DNA of 64,000 nucleotides from NCBI GenBank assembly GCA_900618425.1, contig UZAN01039720.1, positions 55,870 to 119,869 of the forward strand. The letters run 5' to 3'. The position numbers were made by a program, and so were the translations under genes. Source of the stretch: Echinostoma caproni. Lineage: Eukaryota > Platyhelminthes > Trematoda > Plagiorchiida > Echinostomatidae. Shown here one piece after another: positions 35,352 through 46,729 of this stretch. The first letter of the stretch is position 1, and each line of letters begins with the position of its first letter. The notes beneath the pieces were generated by a model. It was not told where the DNA came from and searched no databases. It worked only from the letters and a program-made list of their open reading frames with translations.

Positions 35352-35587
35352 TTAATGCAAACAGTGCCTCAATTTTAGTTTCCAATACCACCCACATGGG
35401 TCGTCCAGCTTTCTGTTTGATCCCACTGAAATTGTTTCATATACATGTCAAGGCTTCCGCGTTCTTCATTTGAAGTTTTTAGTTTCTTTTGGTTACCGGT
35501 GAAATCAAATGCGGCTTTGCTCACGCGCTCGTGTGTGATGAACTTCAGGCAGAGTTCGCTGTTGATGCACGCGGGAAACTCGTACAT
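35352..35587 (-). CDS. Candidate two-exon small gene, unknown protein
   Basis: On the minus strand an ATG at 35587 starts a GC-richer frame (MYEFPACINSELCLKFITHE and on). A donor (ACCG|GTAACC at 35496) and a strong acceptor (ACAATTTCAG ending 35426) define a 71-base intron. Joined, the frame continues through GSNRKLDDPCGWYWKLKL to a TAA at 35354-35352. An AATAAA lies three bases further on (35349-35344), which would give a very short 3' UTR. The predicted product is 54 residues. Read unspliced, the same start gives 70 residues. A second protein-like start (MFDYYGRPNR) lies just upstream at about 35650. No family is recognised. Confidence 0.35.
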
Positions 35588-36199
35588 TTTCTCATATGAT
35601 CAGTAAAGCGAAGGAACCACACGGTTGGGCCGCCCGTAATAGTCGAACATTTTATGAATAATTTACCGCAGTTTATATAGAGACAATTCAGAGTAAAAAG
35701 TGGATATTTTTACATGAAACGATGTTTCATAAAATTATTTGTCACCATTGGTCCCAAAACCGCATCAAAATTGGAGAGCTTATCGAGTGACAAGAATAGA
35801 AAGCAGCCTTGATAACTGAAATCCATTATGTGCATCTGAGGCATCTGTCTCTCCAGATATCTCACAGTGTAAAGTTAGACAGAAGAAAACTAAGTAATAA
35901 CAAAATCTGCCAAAGCAACCTTCCTCAACTTTCACTCGAATTTATTATATGTATGCTTTACGCAGACCGTATCTAGGTCAATCTGAGAAGATTCAAGGTG
36001 GGTAAGAATGCCTGTTGATGGCGTGTTCACTTCGGAGGGTGAGTTTATTTTGGGGAGCTCCACATTTACCCGTCTCTTGTCTACTACGATGCAGGTCTAA
36101 TGATGACCTCAAGCTCATAGTCTGCGAAGGACGGATAAAGAAAATTTGTGATATCAGTCTGACTTATAACATTGCTCAGAATGCGTACGTTCTGCGATG

Positions 36200-37090
36200 T
36201 CTAGAGTTCTATCAGGTAAAGTAAAACGGTCCACTACCTCAGGGTTGCTGTTTCGCTAACCTAAACTACTTGACCATCATCACTACTCAATGACATCGTT
36301 TATTATCCAAAATGGCACTGTCAAGCCTTGGATATCATTCCCAATGCACAATATTTGAACATAAAGAAGAGACAATTCAGTCTTTTGGTTTAGCATGCAG
36401 TCTAGTATTATTTTTGAAATGATGTTTGACGCATGACATTCAAATATGATTGAATTCGTATGTAAGAAGAAACCCAAGCGGAGGGAATTGTGAGACCCGA
36501 ACGGAAACTTCACTCTTTGGTAGATCACGGTGTAAAACGAGGTCGACGTCGACATCTGAAAACAAAAGGATGCTAACTATGGGTGTACAAGAAACGCATA
36601 TACGAAAGGAAAACATCCAAATTTGGAGGATGATTGTGAAGGACCGAGAAACGAAAATAGCTAGTCAGCCAATGCGATAGCGATATAAGATTGAAGATTA
36701 CAAAATTCCGGTTGACGACGCAATGAGCCTTACTTTGAGCTATCGAACCCAGGTCATAATAGTATTCATGTGTTGAGTTGATTTGAACATTTTACAATTT
36801 GCAATGAGATGCTGGTGTAAAATGGCTGAAGCCGAACAGAATAATCATTCACAGAAGCACCGGGTATTATGAACTGCGTGAAAATGAAAAGATCAAACAT
36901 TACAGATGAATAAAGATGTCCATGGAGTAGATTCTCATATTTCATGGCATCCTGTAGGTTAATTCTCATATTAGATACCCATATATCTAAATATCAACAT
37001 GTTCTACTGAGTGCAACACTCACTACTCAGAGTTAGATAACATTCTTCCAAATGCAATGCTCGGTGACATAAATCTTTCATCCAAAGATG
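36200..37090. other. No gene recognised
   Basis: Short frames only. TGACCTGGGTTCGATAGCTC on the minus strand (about 36754-36735) resembles a B box but no A box was found. Confidence 0.35.
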
Positions 37091-37217
37091 TTGCGGAGTA
37101 CATGTGCTCCCGAGCATGGTGCTGGAGTTCAGCTTGACCGCGCAAACAAGTTGTTCCGTTGGGGAAACAACTCAGATTCGTGGGGCGGTTACTGAGCAAC
37201 CGTTGGCTTATTTTCAG

Positions 37218-37275
37218 GGCACCAGTTTAGAAGGGCGTGGTTCTCTATCGTACCGTGGGAAAACTCTGTTTATCA
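37218..37275 (+). CDS. Candidate short internal exon (58 nt)
   Basis: A pyrimidine-rich acceptor (GGCTTATTTTCAG, ending 37217) and a strong donor (ATCA|GTAAGC, at 37276) bracket 58 bases open in two frames (GTSLEGRGSLSYRGKTLF or HQFRRAWFSIVPWENSVY). It lies within a longer 118-codon plus frame (37104-37460). Short exons of this kind are typical of flatworm genes, but with no neighbour to fix the frame this is weak. Confidence 0.25.
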
Positions 37276-39406
37276 GTAAGCACAAACAATTTTTCCACCA
37301 CTATAAAAAGCGCCCGTTTCTCACTGACTCAGGGAACAATCTCACCGCTCAGTGCTGTATAATAATGATAATTTATCGTACCATCGTGACAGGATTTCGC
37401 GTTGCTATGGTTTCCCGTTTGCTTTCATATATGAATACCTTGAGCACATTTACCGGCTAATGTATCTGAAAAAGCATGGAAGGGAAAAGCATTTAATGCA
37501 CATAAAGCGAATTTCCTCATGAGGTAAACATACAAAAGGGTGCAATGCAGTTCAAATAGCACTGAGGTGAATGGAGTGGAATCATGATCAGAAATTGGTT
37601 GGCAGAAGAAGAAAAAACGCTGATCAATATATGCGACTGAAGTCACTTTCATATTTTAGGTGGATTGCACTGAGTACATTGTTTAGTAGAGAGAAAAGTG
37701 TTGGTTTTACGACTATCAACTTCAGGTCTTTGAATACCGTTTAATATAGTCGATCCCTAATTCAACAAAACATACAACTGCTGCGTGTGGAATGCCAACA
37801 CAAACTAACTCCTTTGCGTAAGTTTGATAATTTTTTACGATGGTTTAAATGGAATGCGTATGATTTTTGTTTTACTCTTCATCTCATTTCAAAAATATTG
37901 GATGCAAAAAGTGTTAAAAGAAACAAATGTGCATATCGTGTCTGCAGGGATTAGAGGTTTGGTTATCCGCCATGTAGCCCAGAGGAAGAAACTTCTAATT
38001 TCAAGCGTGGCCCGGGTCGCCATCATTGTATGCAGTGATGCAACAACGGCTCTCCAGTTCTGTTTGCCGTCCAGCTCATAGAAAATTACGCGGTACTTAT
38101 TCATTATATTTCAGATCAACGATTCCCGAAAATATCGACAACCTTCAACGCCTTTATGTAGTGTTCCATTGTTGTCAATCTGTTGCATCATCTGACAACC
38201 TATGTCCCACTAAGCAACTGATTTTGGTATTTGATTGCAAACTTGATGGATAATTTGAACCACCAACACCATCTGTACCTTTGTTTTTTGAACGGGGTCA
38301 GGATGGAAAATGAAACAAGGAGCAAACTGACAAACACAAAAATGGGCTTTCAGTTGTCAAAACAAATTTCTGCTTATGGTAATTGTACCAAATGTGACAC
38401 TACGTTAAACGAACTGTAAAAGTATTTGATTTTCGCAGCCCTTGGGAAGTGGTTGGGGTCTAACTGCGGTTTAGGAAAAGCATACAACTTGGCAGGAAAT
38501 CATTACAGTACGTATGCTGAATCAGTGGTGTATCGTTTAAAAACAAATAATAACTAACCATTTATTATTAGCAGCATTAATCGTGGTTCAAAATCGTTTA
38601 AACGATTTCCGCTCTAACGATACAACCGAAAGATGTTATCATTAGTCGGTAAAGGAAAGCGAAATTCAGTCCAAGAAATCAGTTGCCGTTTTTTACCTTT
38701 CGCAGTTACATTGTGCATGCAAAAATTATTGTTTCACATCGGCTTGAGAAAAGCCTGCTGTCAGGGAAACATTAAGAATAAATGAAAAGTAGGATTTGAC
38801 TGTAATTGGGGAAATTAGGAAAACCTCAATTTATTGAGAATAATAAGGACACAATCATGGATGCATTTTTTAATTTATCTTGTAATTCTTGATGGTTTGT
38901 GTTCTACTTATTTTCCTTCATGACTTTCAACTGACATATCACGTCAGCATTGGCACTGATGATTTCATTTCTGGGTCTTGNGTCTTGTCTTGTAGAGTAC
39001 CCAATTAAAATGATCTAACTGAATTCTGCTTTGGGTACAATAAAGATAAACAAACTTTAAGAGCAATAGATGTTTTGTCTGTTCCATCGTTGGTCTTTCG
39101 TTTACTTGCTTTTCTGTGGGGCACATGAATTTTTCCGACAGACCGTAAACATTTGCGGCACGGAATTCCTTTCTCATTCGCATCGATCAACGTTTCTTTA
39201 TCTTTATCCAAACGGATTCATGGTCCTATCCACCATCGTTTATACCAATCTCACCCAGTGCGTGCAGAGGGAGTATAATAAAATTAATAATGAGCAGATG
39301 TAAGCAGAAAATTGTCACCCAGTCTTTGGAAGCTGTCTTTAAACTATTTTACTTTTTTATTGGTCAAACATGATGAGCACCCAAAACACCGGGACAAACC
39401 TCGTCC

Positions 39407-39667
39407 ATGCCCGTTTTGTGTTCCTACAAAACTGGAGGGATTATCCGGAGATCGGTGCTCGAAAACAGAAAGCGGATTAGTCAATTTAATCCCTTTTTGA
39501 TTATTCTGAATGTTTTTTTTGGACGAACTACGTGCATCAACTGCCCACGAGGTGCTCCAGTTCGATATTCGCATCAAGAAAGATACCCTCAACCGTTATG
39601 TGACAATAGCAATCACATTTACGGCGGATTTTTTCATTTAACATGTGCTACTGTCATGAGTGTCTAA
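39407..39667 (+). CDS. Candidate coding region, Cys/His-containing, unknown
   Basis: The plus frame 39407-39667 (86 codons) ends with a Cys/His-bearing segment (TTCINCPRGAP, then PLCDNSNHIYGGFFHLTCA). This recalls a zinc-binding module, but its spacing fits no standard RING or PHD. A second plus frame inside it, from an ATG at 39510 to TAA at 39641, is equally protein-like (LDELRASTAHEVLQFDIRIK). Only one can be real. The minus strand is also open. No family is recognised. Confidence 0.3.
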   Translation: MPVLCSYKTGGIIRRSVLENRKRISQFNPFLIILNVFFGRTTCINCPRGAPVRYSHQERYPQPLCDNSNHIYGGFFHLTCATVMSV

Positions 39668-40903
39668 AGAAAACGATAATAAAAAAGATACAAATAATCT
39701 CGGGAGGTTTGTGATCATGAAGCTATGTTCAGCGAAGTTGATGGATTATCCGTGGGAAGTCCCTTGAGCCCCATTTGGGCAGATACATTTGTGGCAAGCC
39801 TGGCACGGAAAAACGGCGATTTACCTACTAAAAATCTTCTGTTCAAACTGTGCCTCGATGATGCACTACTCTTTCTGAATTCACAGTCATAAGCGCTACA
39901 AATAAGGGCTGGTAAGGATACTTTATGTCCATGCGAGAAAAATGTGTGCTTCTGATATCGTTGCAGAGGAAATGGTAAAACCGAATAACACTCTAGGACG
40001 ACGGTTATCAAAAATCATATAGCGTAAATCATTCAACTTTCAAAATTACAGCGATCGATATCCGTGACAAATTGTAAGGCTGTTCTAGATCTATCGTGCA
40101 AAGGTGATGACGCCAGTAATTCGTCAGAACACTGTCCAAGCTCGTCCATCAAACGAACATTCAACACGATCGAACCAGTTTGAACCAGCTTGAACACGTA
40201 ATTACGTCAATATCCATTGACTCAGCGGATGGCCGAACACATTCCAAAGTGGTTGGTCCAGTCGATGGCGCAACTCATACCCAGTAATTAGGCGATCACA
40301 CGTAACCCGGGGTCATCAATTGCAAAACACCCCATGACAATCAAGCACATAATTGATCTCGCTTCCTCTTTCAAACCGTTGTTACGTAATTGTAATACCA
40401 AACTGTTGGCGGTTAGTGAAGCGTTGCTAACCCGATTACTTATCACGTCTATTGGTTTCAAATAACACAAAGTTATCAATCCTTTCACATAAGGTATCGT
40501 ACAGAGTAAAGCATATTCCTGTAGCGGTTAATAAGGTGCGCAAATAAGGATCTATGAAATTCGCATACTGTACGAAAGTATTTGAAACTCTTTCTGAAAA
40601 AATACATTTATCACAACTACTTAAAAACCCGGTACATGGTTGATTCTATCTGTGCAATCAACTTATTATTGTAGATTAGGTGACTGGGGGCTAGATACTC
40701 TATGCGATGTGACGTTTCTGTTTTGGAAACGGAAAGATTCATGGAAACCTCTTTTTCTGTTTACTGAGTCACAACGTTGACATGTTTATTGATCAAGTAA
40801 ACATGTGGCATCCACTTGCAGTATCTCGTTCTTGGGTGATACTTGGTGCGTCACTGGTGACTAAGACAAGCATATCGATCGGAATGTCTGCTGAAGTAGG
40901 ATT

Positions 40904-40924
40904 AGTTGTTGCTGTTGTTGTTGT
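40904..40924. repeat. GTT/CAA trinucleotide repeat
   Basis: Imperfect GTT repeat. On the minus strand it encodes a Gln run (EQQHLQQQQQQLILLQQ) in one frame and a Thr run (AATSTTTTATTNPTSAD) in another. Either could be a coding low-complexity tract, but no splice evidence was found. Confidence 0.8.
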
Positions 40925-41358
40925 AGATGTTGCTGCTCCTTTTTTGTCCTGTCATGGATTTAGGGATTATTTGCATGTACTCATACTGCTTTGGTGTCCG
41001 GCATCTAGTTGGGCAGAATCATAGAATAACCATGCGATGACAAATAGCGGGGAATAATGAAATGGTCAGTTGATTGTTGCCTTTGTGATTTCCATTGGGT
41101 CTGTTTACTATCCTCTGATACACAAAAAATAATTACCAGCTAAGTAACTGATCTTATATTTCCAAATTCGACCCCAGTTTTAAACAGAATAGCTATTTAA
41201 TGAAGTACAATGTGCACGATCACTCTAAGAGGAATAATCAATGCTTTCTGTTATATTGTATTGTATTGCAAATGAATGATCTTGTAAAGTCTAACGACGT
41301 AGTTTGATACATCATACCTGAGTGATACAACAAAAAGAGTGAAAATTTCACCTCAATC

Positions 41359-41730
41359 TTAACTCGTGTTTCTGCTGATTTTGAGATGAGTGTGAAATAG
41401 AATGGTTAGGATGTGCAGATGCATCGCTTTGAACGAGTGAGGTGGTATTCGGGAAAAATGAACTTTGAAAACGGATTCAAGATTCAATTGATGAGGTGAA
41501 CTTGACCGGGTGAGCGAGAATAGCACTTCTTGTGAAACCGTTGCCGCCGTATCGAAGCCAGTGTGCTTTTCAGTCCGCGGGGACAGTTGCGTCACCGTTC
41601 GATTAATGTAGGTCACGTAAAATACATTCCAGGAGGAATAGATAACCCTAAATTGTAGGTAAACTCTCTGTCTCTGTTGGACGGTTTCATCATGATTAGC
41701 TTGTGAATGCGCATAATAAACTGGCACCAT
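41359..41730 (-). CDS. Possible coding region, unknown
   Basis: A 123-codon minus-strand frame with no competing frame on the plus strand. Towards its end a shifted frame (LVQSDASAHPNHSISHSSQN) that runs to a donor-like TTGAG|GTGAAA (about 41351) is more protein-like than the main frame, which suggests that at most part of this is exonic. No family is recognised. Confidence 0.25.
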   Translation of the reverse strand: MVPVYYAHSQANHDETVQQRQRVYLQFRVIYSSWNVFYVTYINRTVTQLSPRTEKHTGFDTAATVSQEVLFSLTRSSSPHQLNLESVFKVHFSRIPPHSFKAMHLHILTILFHTHLKISRNTS

Positions 41731-42238
41731 TGAGCACTGAGGTCACCTATCGCTTCAAACGCGTTTTAATGAGCCCTAACAGGTTGGCTATTCCAAATGG
41801 GAGCTTACTAAACTAGCTAGTATTTCGTCTTTTCCTTTTCGTATCTCCCACAATCCTTCCGTTTTCCTTGATAATTCCTTTATTCAGATCAAGTTTATCC
41901 TCTATTTGGATTCGGAGCACCTGTTTTGAGCATACCATACCAGACTGTCTAACAGAGTAGCTGAAACCATTCGTTGATTTGAGTTCCTTTTTATTTGGTT
42001 TGAGATTGAAATTGGTGAATAAAATCATTAGTTTTCTTGTTGAATGTTTGATTTTGACGGTTAAACCCTATACTGCTCTAAGCCTGTCACCTAGTGAACG
42101 CTTAGTACACACACCGAGATGTTGAACTGCTGAGTTTGTCTATTTTTTTATTCATTTCAATACGTTCAGTTTGTATTGATCTATAGAATGCTAAAATTAA
42201 AACTTTACCACTCAAATATTTGTATCGCCCATATTACC

Positions 42239-42273
42239 CTCCCCCCTCACCCGGCGGGCGGAGGGGGGGGGGG
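42239..42273. repeat. C-run/G-run inverted tract
   Basis: CCCTCCCCCCTCACCCGG on the left is followed by GGCGGGCGGA and eleven G. The arms are complementary and could form a hairpin; the G-rich arm could also form a quadruplex. It is an unusual composition in this AT-rich window. Confidence 0.85.
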
Positions 42274-42528
42274 CACGCTACTGAATATCGTACAGTCACG
42301 CGCGGGTCGCATTCAAGCGTGTGCAATGAACTTATTCAACCGTACGGACACAACTCTAAGTATAGAGAAATTGTTGAAACTTGTCCAGGCAGAAACAGCA
42401 CACTGAAACCTCGACCAGTCTCCCCCATCTCCACCTCCATGCAGATGGATGACAGTTTTTGTGGATGATTTGTCCAGTAAAAACATCCCGGAAAAGAGGA
42501 GATACAAATCACAAAACAGACGGCTTTC

Positions 42529-42542
42529 ACACACACACACAC
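42529..42542. repeat. CA microsatellite
   Basis: Seven CA units. They produce the Cys/Val run in the 150-codon minus-strand frame 42313-42765. The part of that frame upstream of the repeat (VYCVAEDGVLIKPVTHRSL) is protein-like but has no supporting acceptor. Confidence 0.9.
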
Positions 42543-43441
42543 ATGGAGAGGAAGAGGGGGCGCAGGATGTTAGGTTCAAATACAATTCGCTATAGGGAGA
42601 GGGGGCACACAGAACAATCTCGTCCCCGGTAGCACACACATTGACGCTCCAACGGTGAATTCGAGGTCTTGGTTTTCCTATCAAGCCTGACTCCGATAAT
42701 GATCTGTGTGTTACCGGTTTGATAAGCACACCATCCTCCGCTACACAATAAACCCTACTATCCAAGGTATGTCACCTCTGTCAACCGTACAAAATGAGCA
42801 ATTGATTTGGTAGATAATATTTGATCATTCCTATTGGGCAACAGAATACTTGTTGTATCTCCCAGGTAACGAAACAAAAAAATCCAACTTCATTTAAAGC
42901 AATCTAGATACACTCTTTTGATCTTTAACTGTCCGATAAATGGTTCAGTGTTGACCTCTCAGTCATATGGTTTGATACAGCCGTATTTTAATGGTTTCCA
43001 ACCATCACGATCGAATCAAAACTGTTATAGACAAAAGGGATAACCTGGGTTAAACTTCTGTTCATAAAATACGAGTACTCCACAAAAGTGGTTAGCTTAC
43101 TGTGTTAGAATCATTTGGATATCCTTTCTCATGTTTACCGCACGTTGGTCTATACGCGCTCGAGTCGGATAACATCAACACGCCTTGATCGGAATGCCCT
43201 CTTCGGAGCAGTCATGAGTTTGCAAACGACTGCATAATTTCTTCTTCTCCTTCGCTTTTCGTAGTTATCTGAATTATTGATTTTCGTGAGAAGCAGTTCC
43301 CACATTCTACACAATCTGGGGCATCCAAGCGTATGAGTCTTGTTAGTACCAATTTTGGAAAAATAAACCAGTTTTGACCTCGGGCAATCAGTTGTTATTG
43401 AAAATTTCTCATCTGGTTCCCCGTTCTTATTCCTCTTCTAA

Positions 43442-43684
43442 TTATTGCTCCAATGAATGATTTGCAAGATTGATTGGCTTGTAATCAAATCGATTTATCC
43501 GCGATTGGAATTTGTCTATTATCTTCCCATATGCGCTTCTAATTTCAGTGTTTGAATCGGTAGAAACTTGTTCAGACTGAAACGTTGAATAGGTGATTCC
43601 TCTTAAGCGAGAACAATAGGCGGTTATATTGGGTTCATCATCTGTGCCGACTGCCCACGAATTTGTTTTCAAGTCAAGAATAAG
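43442..43684 (-). CDS. Candidate terminal coding exon, unknown protein
   Basis: On the minus strand an acceptor (GTAATTCTAG, ending 43685) starts a frame of 80 residues to a TAA at 43444-43442. The same TAG of the acceptor would be an in-frame stop, so the open frame begins exactly at the splice point. The peptide is polar and well mixed (TNSWAVGTDDEPNITAYCSR, then NTEIRSAYGKIIDKFQSRIN). No family is recognised, no clear AATAAA follows, and the preceding exon was not identified. Confidence 0.4.
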   Translation of the reverse strand, partial: LILDLKTNSWAVGTDDEPNITAYCSRLRGITYSTFQSEQVSTDSNTEIRSAYGKIIDKFQSRINRFDYKPINLANHSLEQ

Positions 43685-43911
43685 CTAGAATTACCGATGT
43701 GCTGGCTAAAAAACATCTGAGCCCCTTCAGAGGAAAGTGAATAAACGGAAGTGTTTAACCAGTTAACCTTATTCATTTTTCTGCTGATTGCCCTTCATTT
43801 GGATCATGACAATAACATGATTATTATATTTACAGTGAGTCGATGCAAATCTATTTGACCGGACAAAACCGAAGGTTTGGCCAGAAAAAGATCACTAGAA
43901 AAAGCCAAAAA

Positions 43912-44066
43912 CTAATGTGTTCCTTCCTGAGATTCCTCCTTTGCCTTGAGCAACGCAACGACTAACTTCTGACCGAAACGAGATGCAATCTCGCGGTCTA
44001 AATTGTGCCTGTGGCGTTCCCCCGGTTGCGTCGTTGTTATGCAGCACAAATACATACATACTCCAT
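43912..44066 (-). CDS. Candidate micro-exon-initiated small gene
   Basis: On the minus strand ATGGA (44066-44062) is followed at once by a strong donor (GTATGTATGT). After 53 bases an acceptor (CGCCACAG, ending 44009) joins to G CAC AAT..., giving a frame of 33 residues to TAG at 43914-43912. The product (MEHNLDREIASRFGQKLVV, then KAKEESQEGT) looks like a charged amphipathic helix. The first coding exon would be only five bases of coding sequence. Unspliced frames in this region are less protein-like. A donor-like GTTAGT within exon 2 could extend the gene. No family is recognised. Confidence 0.35.
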
Positions 44067-46240
44067 GAGAAGTGCACCGTGATTCTAAGAAACTTCTGTG
44101 TCGATGTTTGGACTAGCCAAAGAAGGATCTTGCTGAGAATTCCAGTATTCAGATATCAATGATCGTCTAATAGGTGTCCATAGATTCGACGGGATACGAG
44201 TCCTAAATCATACTATTAATGTTAGTAATGGTTGAAATATTTCCTTTTCTTTTCTGCCCTATGTGTGTGAGGATATTTACTGTTTGCTGACATTACATCA
44301 TTCTTGTCGTAACAATCAGTCAAGTAGTTGTAAAACGTATACGGTCAGATATTAGCGACAGTTATGTGAACGAGCAGGGACATACCCAAACAGTCTAATC
44401 AGCTGTTGAGGCGTGAATACATAGGTCGAATGCTTGCGGTTTTGAGTTCAGTTGCCAGATTCAATCCGAAGCGGGTTCACAATTTTTCTTTCTGCGTTTC
44501 AGTCGTATTTCGTAAACTGAAAATCCACTTCTACCACGAAATTCACATTACTCCATCCTGGATGTATTATTGTGTTCACTTCAGGTTGTGGTTTGTTACG
44601 TTCTCCGAAATATTTGGTAAAACCGTCAGGAAAACAATGTATCAAATATTTTGCTTCATATATTTAGGCAAACAATTCATATAACCTAACTGTCTCGGTG
44701 ACTCACGAAGAGCAAGTTGCGTTCACCAGAAGAACTGGTTGTCACTTCTCCCCATAGTAATATAACACAAATATTTGTGTTTGCACAACAGGGGCTTTGG
44801 AACTACTGGTTCAGAGTACTGCATTCTCTACACACATTTTGCGATAGAACAAAAGTGACTGAATCCGACCAAAAGCTATACCACAAAATAAACCATTGAT
44901 TGTCCCGAATGTCTACAGGTGGCTATTTTTTAATGCTTATGAGCATTCTCAACTACCCTGGCCAGTCCCAACGTGNGAAGCATTACGCTCATCTCGACAA
45001 GATTGTTCCTATCGAGTCATTGGAAACAGATTACCAATGAAAAATATAATAGTAATAAACGCATTTAAAAAAATTATCTTTCCATTTTATACTGTCTCAA
45101 AATCGTGAAGAGGTGCCAAAAATTACAGAAATTCAAAATACCGTATCCGTCACACTGTGTAGATGTCACGTGAAAGAACTCCGTGCTGGTGTTAGAATTA
45201 CGATGTTTTTCGCAAAGCTCTTGATAGATGCTCTTGCATTCATAGAGCCATCCATTTGAAGGGCGGTTCCAGTAGTGATCAGTTCTTTACGTTTGTGGTT
45301 TGGCCATCCAACAAGTTCACATTCCAAGATGAATAGCTTTCGCAATCGGGCGTTTCAAAAACTCCTAAATCATCCTAAGCTGTCGCTACTCGTTATTATC
45401 ACTTTTCACAACTTTAAACTGATCCTTAAACCAAAGCAAAATATATGTGCGTTCGTGGGCTCCCTTGAAACCAAATAGATGTTATGAAATGCAAACACTA
45501 CTTAACTGTTCTCGCTCAATCACGTACAGAATGGATGAGTATTATCTTTGGTAAAGGACTATTGTGAGTACCGGCAATTCATGTGAGTTAAGGATATGAC
45601 TTACAGAAGTGTATGATGTGTGATTATGGGCCACTTTCATTTCGTACACGTGTAGGTGGTCACCATGTTACCATCATCATCACGCTCGCAAAGAGAACAA
45701 TACACCAGTGGGGTGACTGGATTACATAATTGATCTTACCTATGCTATGCATAAGAGAATTTGATTTTCGTCGGTCATTGGAACTCGGAATGCTTAATTG
45801 AACTTCATTTGTCTTCACATTCAGGTATCATGAAACCGGAGGCTAATAATCGTTAAAGTCACTAAAATGATTGTCCTCAAAAGGTGAGAGGAAGATTAAA
45901 AATCCCTTTGTGCGCATGATGATGACGCAGAGTCATGCATTTGCTAATGTAATCCAGTCACTACAATCACATTGATCTTGCTGAATTGTTTCCGTTGAAT
46001 CTGTCCGTGCATGCTTCCAAAGGAATGCATCAATCGACGTATGTTCCCCTATACTGAACTATCTCCTAGATTAATGTCATGGATTTTTACTCACTTCGGA
46101 CGTACTGTACACCATACCCACACAGGATGATTGAAAATGTGCAACATTTGTATGTTTGATTGGCACAAACCCTTGAGTAGTGACTTTATCTGATTCTGTT
46201 TGCACATGCGCTTGCTTAGTTTAACCAGGCCAGTATACTT

Positions 46241-46729
46241 TCAGAAAGCATTGCAGTCCAGTTTTACTCTCCTCAAAGAATATATGGACTGCATATTTAC
46301 TTGCCCGGCCGACAGCAAACCTTCGGCTCTCGTAGCAAGTACCAGGTCAATGTAGATACACCCAGACTGAGACTGACCAGAATTGCTAACGACCAATAAA
46401 CACACCTTCATATTTCCCATAATAGTGAAAAAAATTCGCCATTGTTCATCACAATTTAGCTTTTCATGATGAAATAGACCCAGCCAGTTCCATAATCCTT
46501 GACATATAACTTTCATTGTGATCTTGCTGGAAGTAAGTATTTTACGGTAAACTTATCATATTGGGCTGAATTATCTGCGCTGTGTTCAACTCACCTTAGG
46601 ACATTGAAAGTTTTGTTTAGAAAACTCATTTGTTTGCAAATGTGTTTCTGACATGGCACTGTGCCCTTGACGACAGTGTCCTTTTCACCAGCTGGAAAGC
46701 CAGAGCTCATTAAGAGTAGTTGATAGCGT
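46241..46729 (-). CDS. Candidate three-exon gene (3' part), unknown protein
   Basis: This is the best spliced model in the window. Minus-strand exon 46729-46595 (acceptor CATATTTTAG; alternative start 46691 after CTTTCCAG) ends in a consensus donor AAG|GTGAGT. A 68-base intron ends in TACTTACTTCCAG. Exon 46526-46406 continues in frame (phase 2) and ends in ATGAAG|GTGTGT. A 39-base intron ends in CAGTCTCAG. Exon 46366-46241 continues in frame to TGA. Joined, the last 126 or so residues include GFPAGEKDTVVKGTVPCQKH, then WNWLGLFHHEKLNCDEQWRI and CIYIDLVLATRAEGLLSAGQ. The second intron is a multiple of three, so retention would keep the frame. Upstream exons probably exist beyond 46730. No domain is recognised. 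Confidence 0.5.

Noticed and set aside
35375..35587. Relationship to V-ATPase subunit C, suggested by YMKQFQWD in the unspliced frame
   Set aside because: Only a few residues resemble that family, no other part matches, and the stretch falls in the predicted intron.
40782..41024. Plus-strand 80-codon frame with a Val run
   Set aside because: The Val run is a translation of the GTT repeat. The minus-strand readings (Gln or Thr runs) are at least as plausible, so no call was made.
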